Part shown: positions 4,975-6,467 of the stretch, piece by piece
How positions within the stretch are numbered: the first letter of the stretch is position 1
Layout of the letters: each line of letters opens with the position of its first letter
Assembly: GCA_964470285.1 (NCBI GenBank)
Contig: CAYYBZ010000126.1
Location: forward strand, 1 to 6,467
From: CAYYBZ01 sp964470285 [NCBI: uncultured Oligoflexia bacterium]
GTDB taxonomy: Bacteria > Bdellovibrionota_G > CAYYBZ01
Reading direction: 5' to 3'
Length of the DNA stretch: 6,467 nucleotides
Translations under genes and position numbers: made by a program
The notes under the pieces: generated by a model
What the model was told of the DNA's origin: nothing
The model's input: only the letters and a program-made list of their open reading frames with translations
Databases searched by the model: none

Positions 4975-6237
4975 TTATAATAGTCTTTCTTCCAGTTTGT
5001 CTTTCCAGACGACAAATCCTTTTCTTTCATCAGTATAGTCATGGATGAGTCGGCTGAAATTGTCTGGCTGCTTTTCAAGAAAAGTTTGTCTGCCTTTATT
5101 CCTGATGACATTTAAGTCCTGGTCTATTGACTGCAGCTTCTGCCATAGAGATTGCTTGTCTTTGTTAACATGCCAGATATATGTAGCTTCTTCTGTGTCC
5201 AGGGTTTCTAGTACAATATGATATTGCTCTGGTCCAGAGAGTAAGAATACGAATGAGAAAGGGTTCTGAACAAATCGCAGTTTTAAGGTCGCGCCTTCAT
5301 GCCTGGATGCCAGATACCGCAATTGTCTGTGATGCTTAACCTTATTATTTTTTAATAGGTCATTCAGTAATTGTTCGTCTGAATCATAAAACGGCTTACC
5401 ATTTTGTCCCTCTTGAGGCGTTATGCCTGCTCGATTGAGACGAATTATATTGCTTTGTCTAATATGGAGCCTATCTGAATCTATATTTGGTGCCACCATG
5501 ACATTAGCCGGTTGGAGAGCATTATAGATCGCGTCAAGATGAGATGTGGACACCTTTTTAATCGAGGATAGAAATTCCCACTGATTTTGATAAGGCTCTA
5601 ATTGTTCATCTACAAAGCAACTGTTACCTTCTTCCAATGTTGGTTTGTGAAGTGGTAGTGCGATCAAATTCCCCAATCCTTTTCCTGAATGGAAGTCCTG
5701 GTTGGGAAAAAGCCGGTCAAAACTGGAATTCTTCTCGAATGCGGAAAAGATCTTGACCTTTTCCAATAGGGTGATTAATATCTTACGGCTTCTGATGGCA
5801 GGATAAGGCTTGTCAAAAAACACCCAGACGTGACCTCCTTTACCGGAACGTGACCTTTCCAGGTAAGCGGGGATCTCTTTTTCTTTACAAACGTTGATAA
5901 GCGTTCGGCATTCTTCCATCCAGTTTTCTTTGTCAAAGTCTGCTGCGATAAACCAGGAAGTGTTGTCCGGTAGTAATGGATAGATGCCAATAAACTGTTC
6001 ACCGTGAAGATGCTTTTGAAACTGCTCGTCAGTAAGTGGAAGGAGTGCTTTGTCTTTGTAGTTTTTGAAAGTACCACCCTTCATTTTATGGAGTCGGTAC
6101 ATGTAGCGATCATAATAATACGCAGGCATGTATCCGCTTTTATTTCCTTTTTCCCAGCGTCTGGCAAAGACATCCTCCCTGCCTTTAAAGAGACTTTTGA
6201 ACAAATTCAGCCTTTTATTTTCTGAATACTGGATCAT
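4975..6237 (-). CDS. TOTE-type archaeo-eukaryotic primase domain protein without a helicase part
   Basis: 420 aa. Residues ~11-240 match the AEP domain named after TOTE conflict systems: LFKSLFKGREDVFARRW at 12-28, IGIYPLLPDNTSWFIAADFD at 83-102, ERSRSGKGGHVWVFF at 127-141, then FDRLFPNQD (173-181), GLGNLIALPL (187-196) and QWEFLSSI (219-226). The metal-binding pair Asp100/Asp102 and His136 of the SxH-type motif are present, so a nucleotidyl-transfer active site looks intact. Family members I recall carry a superfamily II helicase after the primase; here there is none. Residues ~320-420 instead form a separate region (NPFSFVFLLSG, YHIVLETLDTEEATYIWH, then NFSRLIHDYTDERKGFVVWKD) that I cannot assign. 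AAAGGA (6248-6253) sits 10 nt before the ATG. The upstream wHTH frame ends 17 nt earlier, suggesting one operon. A role in anti-invader conflict is inferred from the family; the activity is untested. Confidence 0.8.
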   Translation of the reverse strand: MIQYSENKRLNLFKSLFKGREDVFARRWEKGNKSGYMPAYYYDRYMYRLHKMKGGTFKNYKDKALLPLTDEQFQKHLHGEQFIGIYPLLPDNTSWFIAADFDKENWMEECRTLINVCKEKEIPAYLERSRSGKGGHVWVFFDKPYPAIRSRKILITLLEKVKIFSAFEKNSSFDRLFPNQDFHSGKGLGNLIALPLHKPTLEEGNSCFVDEQLEPYQNQWEFLSSIKKVSTSHLDAIYNALQPANVMVAPNIDSDRLHIRQSNIIRLNRAGITPQEGQNGKPFYDSDEQLLNDLLKNNKVKHHRQLRYLASRHEGATLKLRFVQNPFSFVFLLSGPEQYHIVLETLDTEEATYIWHVNKDKQSLWQKLQSIDQDLNVIRNKGRQTFLEKQPDNFSRLIHDYTDERKGFVVWKDKLEERLL

Positions 6238-6247
6238 ATTCTTTCAT

Positions 6248-6253
6248 TCCTTT
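6248..6253 (-). promoter_or_regulatory. Ribosome-binding site of the primase-type gene
   Basis: AAAGGA on the minus strand, 10 nt before the ATG at 6237. It supports this start over the out-of-frame ATG eight bases upstream, and it is a clearer Shine-Dalgarno than those of the other genes here. Confidence 0.45.
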
Positions 6254-6254
6254 C

Positions 6255-6467
6255 TCAAACGTTTATTTTCCAGTATCCAGCTTTTGTTGATCCAACTCTT
6301 TCCAATATTTCATCTTCTCTTAATTTTTTTATGGTTTTCTCAATGGTGCTTTGACTTTTACCTATTCTCTGTGCGATTTCTTCCATGGTGATTTCCGGTT
6401 CCAGGAGTCTCCATGCAGTGATTTCTTCCGTATTTCTTCCGTATTTCTTCCTTAATCATTTTCAATC
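6255..6467 (-). pseudogene. Winged helix-turn-helix C-terminal module with a broken reading frame, runs to the window edge
   Basis: The frame ending at 6255 encodes a clear wHTH: EPEITMEEIAQRIGKSQSTI (helix-turn-helix), then KKLREDEILERVGSTKAGYW (third helix and wing), ending KINV. Such modules often form the C-terminus of Bacteroidota AlbA/RecG-like ATP-binding regulators (ITxEEIAxxLGxSxxTV...GxIxRxGSxKxGYW), or stand alone as DNA-binding proteins. Upstream the frame closes at TGA (6456-6458). The ATG at 6459 is in another frame and gives only a 33-residue peptide ending at 6358. Removing two of the three tandem repeat units (22 bp) between them would join the ATG to the wHTH as one 60-codon frame. 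The frame upstream of the ATG is also open to the edge, so this may be the tail of a longer protein. As sequenced, only an internal ATG at 6386 could give a 43-residue product. It probably shared an operon with the primase-type gene 17 nt downstream. Confidence 0.6.
6420..6451. repeat. Tandem array of an ~11-bp unit inside the wHTH gene
   Basis: On the plus strand: GATTTCTTCC (6420-6429), GTATTTCTTCC (6430-6440) and GTATTTCTTCC (6441-6451), two perfect 11-mers plus a 10-bp variant. The unit length is not a multiple of three, so each gain or loss shifts the frame. The array sits exactly where the ATG frame and the wHTH frame part. Confidence 0.85.

Noticed and set aside
4673-5048. Overlapping plus-strand frames of 60 and 105 codons
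   Set aside because: No recognisable motif; they run over the Fis-like remnant and the end of the primase-type gene on the opposite strand. At most decayed sequence.
5775-6077. 100-codon minus-strand frame in another phase of the primase-type gene
   Set aside because: It overlaps the conserved AEP motifs, which are in the main frame.
1-6467. CRISPR array, transposase or integrase gene
   Set aside because: No regularly spaced repeats and no transposase or recombinase motifs on either strand.

Overview
The window looks like an accessory defence island from a member of the Bacteroidota. Protein resemblances (HsdM N-terminus, AAA15/RloB pair, lipoprotein plus TPR protein) fit that phylum. So do the mostly weak Shine-Dalgarno sequences, a SPII lipoprotein ending FWSC, and a TAnnTTTG-type -7 box upstream of the ATPase gene. 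All convincing genes lie on the minus strand, so transcription runs right to left.

Right to left the layout is as follows. (1) At the right edge is a winged-helix (wHTH) C-terminal module. Its reading frame is broken next to a tandem array of a ~11-bp unit. (2) 17 nt downstream is a 420-aa protein with an archaeo-eukaryotic primase (AEP) domain of the TOTE-conflict-system type. It has no helicase part and carries a C-terminal region I cannot name. (3) Directly behind its stop is a ~30-codon GC-rich remnant resembling the end of a Fis-type helix-turn-helix protein. (4) An intergenic stretch (~4498-4877) holds strong dyads and a candidate promoter. (5) Next is a two-gene unit of an AAA15-type ATPase (RloA/AbiLi-like) and a RloB/AbiLii-like TOPRIM-type protein. 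They share an 8-nt start/stop overlap. (6) A hairpin-rich intergenic element follows. (7) Next is a TPR lipoprotein gene. (8) A ~490-bp spacer has a GC-rich repeat-like patch. (9) Last is the first 402 codons of hsdM, the type I restriction-modification methylase, running off the left edge.

Functionally this is a cluster of three DNA-defence themes: type I restriction-modification, an AbiL/RloAB-like pair, and a TOTE-like primase. hsdM and the Fis remnant are visibly G+C-rich, while the ATPase/RloB pair and lipoprotein are A+T-rich, so the island is probably a mosaic of acquisitions. A 15-16-bp imperfect inverted repeat brackets the ATPase/RloB pair.

The most unusual points are the helicase-less AEP protein with its C-terminal region, the frame-breaking tandem repeat in the upstream wHTH module, and the dyads in front of the ATPase gene. 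These are read by eye; no search was run.
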